Source of the DNA: Acidobacteria bacterium UBA2994
GTDB taxonomy: Bacteria; Acidobacteriota; Vicinamibacteria; Vicinamibacterales; UBA8438
Direction of reading: 5' to 3'
Assembly: GCA_002346545.1 (NCBI GenBank)
Contig: DEAA01000003.1
Span: 39,394 to 103,393 of the forward strand
DNA: 64,000 bases
Shown: positions 35,366 through 44,001 of the stretch, piece after piece
Numbering within the stretch: position 1 is the stretch's first letter
How the letters are laid out: each line of letters begins with the position of its first letter
Made by a program: the position numbers and the translations under genes
The notes under the pieces: generated by a model
Databases searched by the model: none
Seen by the model: the letters and a program-made list of their open reading frames with translations, nothing else
What the model was told of the DNA's origin: nothing

Positions 35366-37447
35366 TTAGTGAACCTGGCCTGCGTTGTCGGTGGCCCAGG
35401 TCTGGAGGTTCTCCCGATCGAGGTTGACGTTCACCACCCGGGTCACTTCCACCCGAGCATCGTTGAAGACCGCCCCGCCGCCCAGGTCGGTGAGCTCGTC
35501 CGAGACCAGCGCGTTGGCTGTGGCGCCGTTCAGCGTGCTCATCCGCCATAGTCCTTTGGGGAGGCCGACCGTGCCCGGGCGCATGTCGGAGTTGATAGTC
35601 ACCGGCGTGTGCACCTCTCCGAGCGCGTTGAAGATCCGGACGGTGTCGCCGGTCGAGAGGCCGCGCCGGTTGGCGTCGTTGGGGTGCATCTGCAAGCTGG
35701 CCGCCCTGGTCCGCAGTTCTCCAAGACTGGAGTTGATGGTCTTCTCGGTCGCGGGCGAAATTAGGGTGAGCGGATAGGCCTCCTCCTCGGCTGCCGGTCG
35801 ATACCGGTACAGGCCCTGCGGGCTTTCCTGATCTAGATGCTCCGGGAAGAGGTGCACTTTCTCGTCCGGTGTCCTCGGTTGGACGTCCACGAACTGCACC
35901 GGGTTTTCGCCAGCCGGGCCCGGGGCGAAGCCGTTCTCTAGCAGCGGCGCGCGCAACTCGTCAGGCAGCGTCATGCCGACCTGGAGCAAGGTCTCGACGT
36001 CTGTCGTTTCCTCGGCGCCACAGGGCAGTTCGAGCCGCTGGGCCAGTTCGGAGAACACCTCGACATTGGGTCGTGATTGTCCGACTGCATCGATGACAGG
36101 CCGTCCCATCAGCACGTTGCCGGTGCCATATCCACGGACCACGTCGTACGACTCGAGAAAGGTGGTGGCTGGAAGGATGACGTCGGCCAGCAACGCCGTG
36201 TCGGTCATGACCTGATCGAAGACGACTGTGAATAGGTCGTCCCGCTGCAGGCCTTCAATCACCCGGTTTTGGTTCGGCATCGTAGCCACCGGGTTGCAGT
36301 TGTAGACGAACAGCATCTGGACCGGTGGGTCGCGGTAGTCGAGCAGCGCCTCACCCAGCTTGTTCATGTTGATGGTGCGGGTCTCGGGGGGCGGGGTGTC
36401 GATCCAGCGCTCGGCGTCGAGCCGCCAAGCGGTCGAGTTGCTCATCGAGTAGCCGCCGCCGCGTACGCCGAACTTTCCGGCGACCGCAGGCAGCGCAAGG
36501 ACCGACAACGCGGCGTTGCCGCCGTTTCGGTTCCGCTCCAGGCCCCATCCGCATCGAATGACGGCGGGCGAGATCTCGGCGTACAGCTCAGCGATGTTTT
36601 CGAGTAGTTCCTGATCGACGCCGGCGACCTCGGATGCTCGTTCGAACGTCCACTCCTCCGCCCGTCTCCGCAGACGGTCGGCGCCAACGGTATGGGTCTC
36701 GAGGAATGTCTCATCTGCGAGGCCCTGTTCGAATAGGAACCGGTGGATCGAGAGGGCGATGACCACGTCGGTGCCGGGCCGCAGCGGTAGGTGCACGTCG
36801 GCCTGTCTCGCGAGATTCGTCCGGCGCGGGTCGATAACCACGAGTGCGGCGCCCGCTTCCTGTGCTGCCTTGATGTGCGGGACCAGGTGGATGCCGGTGC
36901 TCGACGGGTTGGCGCCCCAGACTACGATCAGCCGGGCATGGCGATAGTCCGCGTAGCTGACCCCGGGCATCTTGCCGTAGAGAGCCTCATTGGCCGTGCT
37001 GGTTGGCATGGCGCAGACCGTGCGCGCCAGGCGCGAGGCGCCGAACTGCCGGAACAGTCGTGCATCGATGGTGTCTTGGGTGAGCAGGCCGTTCGAGCCG
37101 CCATAGGAAAAGGGGAGGACCGCCTCGGCGCCGTCGCGGTCGCGTATCTCACGCATCCGCCTGGTCACCAGCGCCAGCGCGTCGTCCCAGCTGGCCCGTT
37201 TGAACTCGCCTTGCCGGCCGTCGCGAATGAGTGGGGTCAGTAGGCGCTTGTCGCCGTAAACGCGCCGGTCGAATTGTCGGACCTTGCCGCAGATGTAGCC
37301 GGACGTGGTCGACTGCGTCTCCGAACCGTCAATCTTGACGAGCTTGCCTTTCTCGACAGTGACCTCGAGGCTGCAGGCGTCTGGGCAATCGAGCGGACAG
37401 ACAGTGTCGACAGTGGAGTGGCCCCACTTAAGATCGTCGTCGGACAT
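35366..37447 (-). CDS. Molybdopterin-dependent oxidoreductase
   Basis: A 693-residue single-subunit enzyme of the DMSO reductase superfamily. The 4Fe-4S ligands are C17, C21, C25 and a fourth in SGYICGKV. MGD-binding segments include WGANPSSTGIHLVPH, VIDPRRTNLA and the C-terminal molydopterin dinucleotide-binding domain (SSLGELRTRAASLQMHPNDANRRG). No electron-transfer or membrane partners are adjacent, and no Tat signal is seen, so it is cytoplasmic. The catalytic residue cannot be assigned. A divergent dyad lies upstream. Confidence 0.92.
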   Translation of the reverse strand: MSDDDLKWGHSTVDTVCPLDCPDACSLEVTVEKGKLVKIDGSETQSTTSGYICGKVRQFDRRVYGDKRLLTPLIRDGRQGEFKRASWDDALALVTRRMREIRDRDGAEAVLPFSYGGSNGLLTQDTIDARLFRQFGASRLARTVCAMPTSTANEALYGKMPGVSYADYRHARLIVVWGANPSSTGIHLVPHIKAAQEAGAALVVIDPRRTNLARQADVHLPLRPGTDVVIALSIHRFLFEQGLADETFLETHTVGADRLRRRAEEWTFERASEVAGVDQELLENIAELYAEISPAVIRCGWGLERNRNGGNAALSVLALPAVAGKFGVRGGGYSMSNSTAWRLDAERWIDTPPPETRTINMNKLGEALLDYRDPPVQMLFVYNCNPVATMPNQNRVIEGLQRDDLFTVVFDQVMTDTALLADVILPATTFLESYDVVRGYGTGNVLMGRPVIDAVGQSRPNVEVFSELAQRLELPCGAEETTDVETLLQVGMTLPDELRAPLLENGFAPGPAGENPVQFVDVQPRTPDEKVHLFPEHLDQESPQGLYRYRPAAEEEAYPLTLISPATEKTINSSLGELRTRAASLQMHPNDANRRGLSTGDTVRIFNALGEVHTPVTINSDMRPGTVGLPKGLWRMSTLNGATANALVSDELTDLGGGAVFNDARVEVTRVVNVNLDRENLQTWATDNAGQVH

Positions 37448-37508
37448 CTGGCGAGTGTACCACCGGAGCGGCGCGGAGCCCGGGGTGTGCGCGAGCGTGA
37501 GGGAAAGT

Positions 37509-37539
37509 CAGGGCGGACCTCGTAATGAGGTCCACCCTG
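37509..37539. promoter_or_regulatory. Long dyad between divergent genes
   Basis: GGACCTC (37515-37521) and GAGGTCC (37527-37533) are exact inverted arms around GTAAT; outside one mismatched pair they extend to CAGGG/CCCTG (37509-37539). A 13-bp almost perfect dyad in the 167-base gap between the divergent molybdopterin oxidoreductase and DUF3810 genes fits an operator or a structured leader. Confidence 0.45.
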
Positions 37540-37614
37540 GGTGAGCCGGATGGCCGGAGCTCGTGCCACTGTCGGTCGCGTATCATGGCTGGCGTACCGT
37601 CTGGGAATCCATCC

Positions 37615-38730
37615 ATGATCTCTGCGCGTGAACGCCGAGCCGCCTCGCTGTTCCGCCGTTCGCTGTCGTGGCAGCTGGGCGTGGTGGTCGCTGCGCTCGC
37701 CATGGCGTTGCTCCCGATGCCCCGGGGGATGGTCGAGGTTGTGTACGCGGGCGGTTTCTACCCGCTTGTTCGAGACATCATTACCGCCGTCAGCCGCCTC
37801 GTCGACCTCGCCTTATTCGATGTGCTGCTGGTCGCTGGGTCGTTCCTGGTCGTGAGTTGGTGGGTCTGGCGTCTCTCTGCCGCCTCCGGTGGTAGTCGAC
37901 GCGCGACAGTGGCCGGTCTTTTTGCAGGCACCCTGGTTGCCGCGGCGGCGCTCTATCTCGTATTCCTGGCGACCTGGGGCCTCAACTACCGCCGCGAGGC
38001 GCTGGCTTCGAGGCTCGAGTACGACGCGGCGGCCATCAACGCGGAGCGCCTGGAGGTGCTGACCGCGTCGGCGATCTCCGAGCTCAACCGGCTCTTTGAT
38101 ACGACGACCGACCTGCGCTGGCCGCAGCTCGATGACCTACCTGAGCGCCTGGGGCCGGCGTTCGAGCGGGTCCAGCGCCAGCTTGGTGGTGTCCGACCTG
38201 CCTCAAGTGTGCGCCCTCGTCGCTCCCTGTTGACGCCGTACTTCCGGCGGGCTGGCATCGACGGGATGATCGACCCGTTCTTCCTACAGGTGCTCGTCAA
38301 CGACACTGTGCTGCCATTCGAGCGCCCGTTCGTGACGGCGCACGAATGGGCACATCTGGCGGGCTTTGCTCATGAAGCGGAAGCCAACTTCGTAGGGTGG
38401 CTGGTCTGTCTGGATGGTGATCAGGCGATGCAGTACAGCGGGTGGATGTTCCTGGTGCCCCGTCTGCTCGGAGCATTGCCTGAAGAGGTCCAGCGGTGGC
38501 TCGAGGCCCAGCTCGCCGACGGGCCACGCGCGGACTACGCGGCGCTCCGCGCACGCTTGAGTCGGGTAGTCCCCGTCGTGCAACAGAGCGCCCGGCGTCT
38601 TAACGACCAGTACCTGCGGGCCAACCGGGTCACTAGTGGGGTGGCGAGCTACGGCGAAGTCGTCCAGCTGGTCCTAGGTACCAAGCTCGGGCGTAGTCAG
38701 TGGCCGGCGTCGTCCCTCGCAGTGCCCTAG
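37615..38730 (+). CDS. DUF3810 family membrane protein with HExxH motif
   Basis: A protein of about 371 residues. After a short cytoplasmic N terminus it has three hydrophobic segments (VVVAALAMALL, LALFDVLLVAGSFLVVSWWV, VAAAALYLVFLATWG), then a soluble part with TAHEWAHLAGFAHEAEANFVG. HEWAH plus the downstream glutamate is a zinc metallopeptidase-like site. It belongs to the DUF3810 family, reported only as a family of unknown function. ATG 37615 is chosen; 37585 and 37525 are further in-frame starts. Confidence 0.82.
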   Translation: MISARERRAASLFRRSLSWQLGVVVAALAMALLPMPRGMVEVVYAGGFYPLVRDIITAVSRLVDLALFDVLLVAGSFLVVSWWVWRLSAASGGSRRATVAGLFAGTLVAAAALYLVFLATWGLNYRREALASRLEYDAAAINAERLEVLTASAISELNRLFDTTTDLRWPQLDDLPERLGPAFERVQRQLGGVRPASSVRPRRSLLTPYFRRAGIDGMIDPFFLQVLVNDTVLPFERPFVTAHEWAHLAGFAHEAEANFVGWLVCLDGDQAMQYSGWMFLVPRLLGALPEEVQRWLEAQLADGPRADYAALRARLSRVVPVVQQSARRLNDQYLRANRVTSGVASYGEVVQLVLGTKLGRSQWPASSLAVP

Positions 38731-38746
38731 CCTCGCAGGTAGGCGC

Positions 38747-38773
38747 CAGTTCTGCCGGTGATCAGCAGAACTG
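38747..38773 (+). terminator. Hairpin after the DUF3810 gene
   Basis: CAGTTCTGC (38747-38755) and GCAGAACTG (38765-38773) are perfect 9-bp arms with a 9-base loop, starting 16 bases after the stop. No T-run follows; a third copy of CAGTTCT lies at about 38779. Terminator or 3'-end structure. Confidence 0.4.
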
Positions 38774-38913
38774 CCGAGCAGTTCTCCGGAGCAGGACTGG
38801 TGTTTGGATCGAAGCCTCATCCAAGTACTGCTGCGAGGACGCCTGCCGTCGTCGTATGATCTCCTCACGCCATGACACGGTCGGTGTCGTCGCTGAACGG
38901 AATTGCAGGTGCT

Positions 38914-39105
38914 ATGTTCAAGTTGATTCCCACGGTACGCGGGGGAGCGGTGAATTCGTCGATCGTCTTCGATCGCTACGACACGGTGGAGGCGGCGCGC
39001 GAGGCGATCAAGGCGCTGATTCACGAAAATCAGCGGGTCACGCGAGTGATGATCGTCGACGACTCTAACGGGTCGAAGTTCGTCGAGTGGATCGAGCGGT
39101 CGTAA
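38914..39105 (+). CDS. Small protein of unknown function
   Basis: A 63-residue protein. ATG 38914 follows GCAGGTG; the earlier in-frame ATG 38872 has no ribosome-binding site. The pattern (STVEAAREAIKAL-like helix in DTVEAAREAIKALIHENQ, then VTRVMIVDDSNGSKFVEWIER) looks like one alpha-beta unit with normal codon use. No domain is recognised. Convergent with metF (16-base gap). Confidence 0.6.
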   Translation: MFKLIPTVRGGAVNSSIVFDRYDTVEAAREAIKALIHENQRVTRVMIVDDSNGSKFVEWIERS

Positions 39106-39121
39106 GACCGCGCGGAGCTGC

Positions 39122-40108
39122 TCAAGATCGGTCGGTGAGGCCGAGGTGCTCGAAGATCGCGGTGGCGCCTTCCGGGCGATTGAGCGAGTAGAGGTGTATG
39201 CCCGGCGCTCCGCCGGCAAGAAGCGCCTCGCACTGTCGGCTCGCGAACTCTGCGCCGAAATGGGCGACCGCAGCCGTGTCGTCGCCGAACGACTCGAGTG
39301 TCGACAGCAGGCTCGACGGCAGGGTGGCGCCACAGAGCGCCGCGAATCGGGTGATCTGCTCACGGCTGAGGATCGGTAGTACCCCCGGTGTGAGCGGAAC
39401 ATCGACCCCCAGCTCACCGACTAGATAGTCCCGGAACGCGAAGTAGTCGTCGTTGTCGAAGAAGAGCTGGGTGAGGACGAAGTCCGCCCCATGATCGATC
39501 TTCGCTTTCAGGCGCTGCCAGTCGACGTGTCTGCCTTCCGTGCATGCAATGTGGCTTTCCGGGAAACCCGCGGTGCCGATCGAGAAGCCGCTCCTCTCGC
39601 GGATGAACTCCACCAACTGGTAGGAATACTCGAAGCCTGTCCCGCTAGATCGATGTTCCTCGGGGGCCTGCGGCGGATCACCGCGTAGCGCCAAGATGTT
39701 GCGGATCCCGCGGCTCCGTGCGTCGTCGAGGTAGCGTCCGATGTCGGCAAGCGTGGTGCTGATACAGGTGAGGTGCGCCATCGTCGTCGTCTGATGACGT
39801 CGCTGGATCGCATCGGCTAGCTCGAGCGTTTTGTCTCTGGTGCTGCCGCCAGCGCCGTAGGTGACGGAATAGAAGTCTGGACCGAGCGCTTGCAGGGCGG
39901 GGAGAGTCCGGTCGAACAGCGTGGCGTTGCCCTTCTCGGTCTTTGGAGGGAAGAGTTCGATCGACATGACCGGTCGATCGACTGCTTTCGCTTCGGCGTA
40001 GATGTCCCGGATCAGTCGGATGCTCGTCGGTGTTACGCCGGCCCTGGTCGGTAGGCGCGTGAGACGAGAGTTTGGGCTGGCACTCATCGGACGGGTCACA
40101 TGGCTCAT
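39122..40108 (-). CDS. metF: 5,10-methylenetetrahydrofolate reductase
   Basis: A 328-residue flavoprotein reducing 5,10-methylene-THF to 5-methyl-THF for methionine synthesis. The conserved MSIELFPPKTEKG with the catalytic Glu, VTYGAGGSTRDKT, and AHLTCI segments are present; it has no eukaryotic regulatory domain. The start used is ATG 40108, though GGGAG is directly adjacent to it, so the ATG at 40087 or another start is possible. It diverges from the OPT transporter. Conventional bacterial type. Confidence 0.94.
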   Translation of the reverse strand: MSHVTRPMSASPNSRLTRLPTRAGVTPTSIRLIRDIYAEAKAVDRPVMSIELFPPKTEKGNATLFDRTLPALQALGPDFYSVTYGAGGSTRDKTLELADAIQRRHQTTTMAHLTCISTTLADIGRYLDDARSRGIRNILALRGDPPQAPEEHRSSGTGFEYSYQLVEFIRERSGFSIGTAGFPESHIACTEGRHVDWQRLKAKIDHGADFVLTQLFFDNDDYFAFRDYLVGELGVDVPLTPGVLPILSREQITRFAALCGATLPSSLLSTLESFGDDTAAVAHFGAEFASRQCEALLAGGAPGIHLYSLNRPEGATAIFEHLGLTDRS

Positions 40109-40149
40109 CTCCCTGTGTGTTCTCGGCTGCATCGGTTGACGGCTGTAGA

Positions 40150-40170
40150 CGGCCGACGGGAGGTCGGCCG
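40150..40170. promoter_or_regulatory. Hairpin in the metF leader
   Basis: CGGCCGAC (40150-40157) and GTCGGCCG (40163-40170) form a perfect 8-bp stem with loop GGGAG, 42 bases upstream of the metF start on the minus strand (loop CTCCC there). It does not match the SAH or SAM riboswitches I know; possibly a simple leader structure or operator. Confidence 0.35.
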
Positions 40171-40301
40171 AGCCTACCACTGGCGTTTCGAGACTGACAA
40201 GGAGACCGGTTGCGTCCGTCTGCCGTTGGCCATACAGTGCTGCAACGCAGTGTCAACGTCGGCGACGATTCGCTGCAGTACTCTCTGGAGACCAGAGCGT
40301 T

Positions 40302-42296
40302 ATGAGCACCCCAGACAGGTCTGAGTCCGGGTTCGTTCCGTTCGTGCCCGAGGACACCACCCTGCCTGAGCTTACCTTTCGGGCGGTGAGTCTCGGTGTC
40401 GTGATGGCCATCGTCCTCGGCGCCGCCAACGCCTACCTGGGGATGCGGGCCGGTTTGACGGTCGCAGCGACCTTCCCGGCCGCCGTCGTCGCGATGGCGG
40501 CGCTCCGGGCAATGGGAGGGTCCATCCTTGAGGAGAACCTCGCGAGAACCACCGCGTCGGTGGGCGAGGCGCTGGTGGCTGGCGCCATCTTCACCATCCC
40601 GGCCTTCGTCATCAGCGGGGTCTGGGACGAGCTGCGCTATTGGGAGAGCACCGCCATCATGTTGGTGGGTGGTTTGCTTGGTGTGCTCTTCATCATTGTG
40701 CTTCGGCGCACGATGGTGGTCGAGGCCGACCTGCCGTTCCCCGAGAGCGTGGCGGCCGCCGAGTTAGTGAAGGCGGGGCAAGGCGGACAGACCGGCGCCA
40801 GGCATGTCTTTCAGGCGATGGGTTTCGCCGGCGCCTGGGAGCTGATCAAGAACTCGAACGGCGTGCAGCTGGTGGCCAGCTCGGCCACCACGTTCGTCAA
40901 CCTGGGCCGATCGACTATCGACATGCTCGGCCAGCAGGTGGCCTATGTCGGTGGGTTCATCCTGCAGTCCCCGGCGGCATCACCGGCCTTGGTCGGGGTC
41001 GGGTTCATCGTGGGGCCAGCCATTTCGTCCACGCTGTTCGCCGGGGCCGTGATGGGCTGGTTGCTCCTTGTGCCGCTCGGGCTGTTCCTCAATCCGGAAA
41101 GTGTGGCGCAGGCGTCCGACGCGTCGGCCCTAATTGCGCTGAGCACCGAAGTGTGGCTTAAGCAGGTGCGTCCGCTCTCGGTGGGGACCATGATCGTGGC
41201 GGCGTTCTACACCCTCTTCAAGCTGCGCACCTCGTTGATCGAAGGGATCGGGCGGGCGTTCACCGACATCAAGAAGGCTCAGGAGGGCGGCGACGGGGTG
41301 AGCCGTCTCAATCTCGATCTGGACTTCACGAAGGTCGGCGTCGCGATTGCCGCGCTGTCGCTGCCGCTGCTCGGCTTATACTGGTTCTTTAGTGGTAGCC
41401 TGCCGGGCGCGGTGCTGCTAACCCTAGTGATGGTGACCCTTGGCTTTCTCTTTGCCGCGGTCGCCGCCTATCTCGTGGGTTTGCTCGGAAGCTCCAACAA
41501 CCCGATTAGTGGCCTTACGCTCAGCACGTTGCTGATCGCGGCGGTGCTGATGGTGGGGATCGGCGTGACCGGCCCCGGGGGCATTCTTGGGGTGCTTGGC
41601 GTCGCCGGTGTGGTGTGTTGTGCGGCCGGGATCGCGGGCGACATGCTCCAAGACCTCAAGGTGGGGCACATTCTGGGCGGCACGCCCTGGAAGATGGAGG
41701 TTGGCGAGATTATCGGCGTCGTCATCGCCGCCCTGGTCTTGATCTGGCCCATGATCGCGATGGACCGGGTCTACGAGATCGGCAGCGCTGAGCTGCCAGC
41801 GCCGCAGGCAGGCCTCATGGCTCTGATGGCGCAGGGGATCGTGGGCGGCGAGATGGCCTGGCCGCTCGTCGTTACCGGCATGGCCCTGGCGTTGGGGCTG
41901 ATCCTAATCAATTCGCCGTCTCCGATGCTGATTGCGGTTGGTATGTATCTGCCATTTGGTTCGACCTCGGCCATCTTTGTGGGCGGGCTGATGGCCTGGA
42001 TGCTGTCGCGTTCGCTGACCGCTAGGGGCGTCGACAAGGCGGCTGTCACCAGAGCCACCAACACGGGTGTGCTGCTGTCGTCCGGATTCATCGCCGGTGA
42101 AGCGCTGATGGCAGTGCTGCTGGCGTTCGTGGTGCTCGGTGGCAGTTACTTCGCGATCAATCAGGTCTTACCCTCGTTCATGCAGAGTGCCCTGCTCGGG
42201 TCGGTGGTGTTCGTGCCGCTCTATCACATGCTGGTGAATGTGCCCCAGCGGGCCAGCCAGGATGACGGCGCCGGGCCGACCAGCGCTGCCGGCTGA
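40302..42296 (+). CDS. OPT family oligopeptide transporter
   Basis: A 664-residue protein with about 15 hydrophobic segments, similar in length to bacterial OPT proteins that take up oligopeptides (or metal-chelates). N-terminal motif PEDTTLPELTFRAVSLGVVMAIVLGAANAYLGMRAGLTV and the NPISGLTLSTLL motif are typical of OPT_sfam. Its TGA overlaps the ATG of the PqqD-like gene by one base, so they are translationally coupled. It diverges from metF. Confidence 0.93.
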   Translation: MSTPDRSESGFVPFVPEDTTLPELTFRAVSLGVVMAIVLGAANAYLGMRAGLTVAATFPAAVVAMAALRAMGGSILEENLARTTASVGEALVAGAIFTIPAFVISGVWDELRYWESTAIMLVGGLLGVLFIIVLRRTMVVEADLPFPESVAAAELVKAGQGGQTGARHVFQAMGFAGAWELIKNSNGVQLVASSATTFVNLGRSTIDMLGQQVAYVGGFILQSPAASPALVGVGFIVGPAISSTLFAGAVMGWLLLVPLGLFLNPESVAQASDASALIALSTEVWLKQVRPLSVGTMIVAAFYTLFKLRTSLIEGIGRAFTDIKKAQEGGDGVSRLNLDLDFTKVGVAIAALSLPLLGLYWFFSGSLPGAVLLTLVMVTLGFLFAAVAAYLVGLLGSSNNPISGLTLSTLLIAAVLMVGIGVTGPGGILGVLGVAGVVCCAAGIAGDMLQDLKVGHILGGTPWKMEVGEIIGVVIAALVLIWPMIAMDRVYEIGSAELPAPQAGLMALMAQGIVGGEMAWPLVVTGMALALGLILINSPSPMLIAVGMYLPFGSTSAIFVGGLMAWMLSRSLTARGVDKAAVTRATNTGVLLSSGFIAGEALMAVLLAFVVLGGSYFAINQVLPSFMQSALLGSVVFVPLYHMLVNVPQRASQDDGAGPTSAAG

Positions 42297-42643
42297 TGGT
42301 GACCCAGGGACTTGATTTCGGCGCGGTGCGTCCGCGCCGTTTGCTCGAGTGGTCTGAGGAGAACGACCGGTGTGTGCTGCTTCGGCCGCGTCTTCGCTCT
42401 GCCCGTCTCGCTCGCTGGGTCAAGCGGTTCGGGGGCGATCCCTACTACCGCATCCGGCTCGACGAGGTCGGGTCGCTCGTTTGGCAGGCGTGTGACGGCG
42501 AAACCTCGCTCGCCCAGATCGCCCACCGGATGCGCGACCGGTTCGGCGATAAGGTCGAACCGGTCGACCAGCGCCTCGTCCAGTTCGTCCGTAGTCTCTT
42601 GAAGGGGCGAATGGTCAGCGTCGGGCCGACGCCTTCTCAGTAG
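42296..42643 (+). CDS. PqqD-like (RRE fold) protein
   Basis: A 115-residue protein. Residues about 48-105 (RIRLDEVGSLVWQACDGETSLAQIA, then FGDKVEPVDQRLVQFVRSLLKGRMV) match the PqqD winged-helix fold, the RiPP recognition element. The N-terminal RPRRLLEWSEENDRCVLLRPRL is a 45-residue extension. No radical SAM enzyme or precursor peptide is visible nearby. ATG 42296 overlaps the OPT stop (TGATG). Its 3' end overlaps the convergent serine hydrolase by 7 bases. Confidence 0.85.
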   Translation: MVTQGLDFGAVRPRRLLEWSEENDRCVLLRPRLRSARLARWVKRFGGDPYYRIRLDEVGSLVWQACDGETSLAQIAHRMRDRFGDKVEPVDQRLVQFVRSLLKGRMVSVGPTPSQ

Positions 42644-43929
42644 CGACGTTCGTACCCCAGCACCGTCGGCGGATTGTGTCGGTTCGTCTCGATAATGGCT
42701 TGCGAGGCAACGGTCGAGAAGTCCTGTCGTACCGTCAGATGCCGGTAGGACGTGATCTGCATCATCAGGATGCCGAGAATGTCCTCGACCGGATCGACCC
42801 AGGCCACCGTGCCCCAGGCGCCGCCCCACAGAAAGCTGCCTGGCGAGAGATGGTCCGTGGCCTGACCCGGGTCCATTACCACGCCGTAGCCTAGTCCGAA
42901 GCCGTACCCTGGTCCCCGCACGTAGACCAGCTTGTCGCCGACGTGGTTGCTGATCATCAGGTTGACCGTGCGTGGACTTAGCAGCCGCACGCCGTCCAGC
43001 TCGCCCCCGTTCAGGATCATCTGATGGAATCTGAAGTAGTCGGCGGCGGTCGAGTGCAGGCCGGCCTGTCCGCCGAAGAACTGCGTGGGTTGATCGGGGC
43101 CGGGGGCGCGAAATAGCTCGATGGTGTTGTCAGGTCCGCTGGGCCGATAGACGGCGGCGATCCGGCCCGCCTTGGCGTCGGGTACGTTGTAGTAGGTGTC
43201 GCTCATTCCCAGTGGTTCGAAGATCCGTTCTTGGAGAAAGTCTCTGAGGTTTCGCCCAGAGATCTTCTCGACGAGAATGGCCACGAAGTCGGTCGACGCG
43301 CCGTACTGCCACTCATCGCCGGGGTGGAACGCCAGCGGCATGTCGGAGGCCTGGTCGATCGATTCGGCCAGAGTGGCCGGGCGGGCACCCTGGCCGAATC
43401 GACGGGTGCTCAGTCCAGACGTATGGCTGAGGACGTGTCGCACGGTGACGGCGCGCGCGGCCGGTTCACTGATGGCGCGGCCGCCGATCGTGCGGTGCAC
43501 GGTCTGGCTGGCATAGCTTGGCAGCCACCGCGAGATCGGGTCGTCGAGCCGGAAGTGCCCCTCTTCATAGAGCATCATCAGCGCGGTCGACACAATCGGC
43601 TTTGTCATCGACATGATGACGAAGATGTCGTCAGTCGCCATCGTGTCGCTGACTTCCTTGTGGTTTGAACCCTGAGCTTTGAGATATACCACCTTGCCGT
43701 GCCTGGCGATCAGAGTGACGGTGCCAGACAGCAGGTCCTGATCGATGTTGCGCTGCATGAGCGCGCTGACTCGCTGGAGCCGTTCCGAGGACATGCCCAC
43801 CTCTTCTGGTGCCGCCATCGGGAGGGTGTCTTCGACCGCGCCGCGTAGCGGCGAGCCGGGAAACAGAACGACGAGCGCCGCCACTGTAGCCAGCGCGCCG
43901 ATAACGCGAAGTGAGCGATAGGCTCTCAT
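42637..43929 (-). CDS. Serine hydrolase, class C beta-lactamase/esterase-like
   Basis: A 430-residue exported protein with a signal peptide (residues 6-30). The catalytic SxxK is S107-M-T-K110 and the YxN-equivalent tyrosine is Y209 in DEWQYGAS (second residue not Asn). It belongs to the beta-lactamase-like family (PF00144) that includes esterases and D-aminopeptidases; true beta-lactamase activity is not implied. Convergent, with a 7-base overlap with the PqqD-like gene. Confidence 0.9.
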   Translation of the reverse strand: MRAYRSLRVIGALATVAALVVLFPGSPLRGAVEDTLPMAAPEEVGMSSERLQRVSALMQRNIDQDLLSGTVTLIARHGKVVYLKAQGSNHKEVSDTMATDDIFVIMSMTKPIVSTALMMLYEEGHFRLDDPISRWLPSYASQTVHRTIGGRAISEPAARAVTVRHVLSHTSGLSTRRFGQGARPATLAESIDQASDMPLAFHPGDEWQYGASTDFVAILVEKISGRNLRDFLQERIFEPLGMSDTYYNVPDAKAGRIAAVYRPSGPDNTIELFRAPGPDQPTQFFGGQAGLHSTAADYFRFHQMILNGGELDGVRLLSPRTVNLMISNHVGDKLVYVRGPGYGFGLGYGVVMDPGQATDHLSPGSFLWGGAWGTVAWVDPVEDILGILMMQITSYRHLTVRQDFSTVASQAIIETNRHNPPTVLGYERRY

Positions 43930-44001
43930 GCGTGCTCCTGGTAATGAAAGACGAATCGGGCCGATTATCTGCCGCTGTGGACGCCAGGGGAAGTGCGAGC
44001 G

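Noticed and set aside
38872..38913. Earlier start for the 63-residue small protein
   Set aside because: ATG 38872 lacks a ribosome-binding site; the ATG at 38914 has one.
40109..40301. Riboswitch (SAM or SAH) upstream of metF
   Set aside because: A stem is present but the conserved SAH core (GAGGRGCG, CCAGGCUCG, GGCGCUC) or a SAM-I core cannot be assembled.
42637..43929. True beta-lactamase resistance gene
   Set aside because: The family is shared by esterases and peptidases, and the YxN motif is incomplete (YGA), so resistance is not implied.
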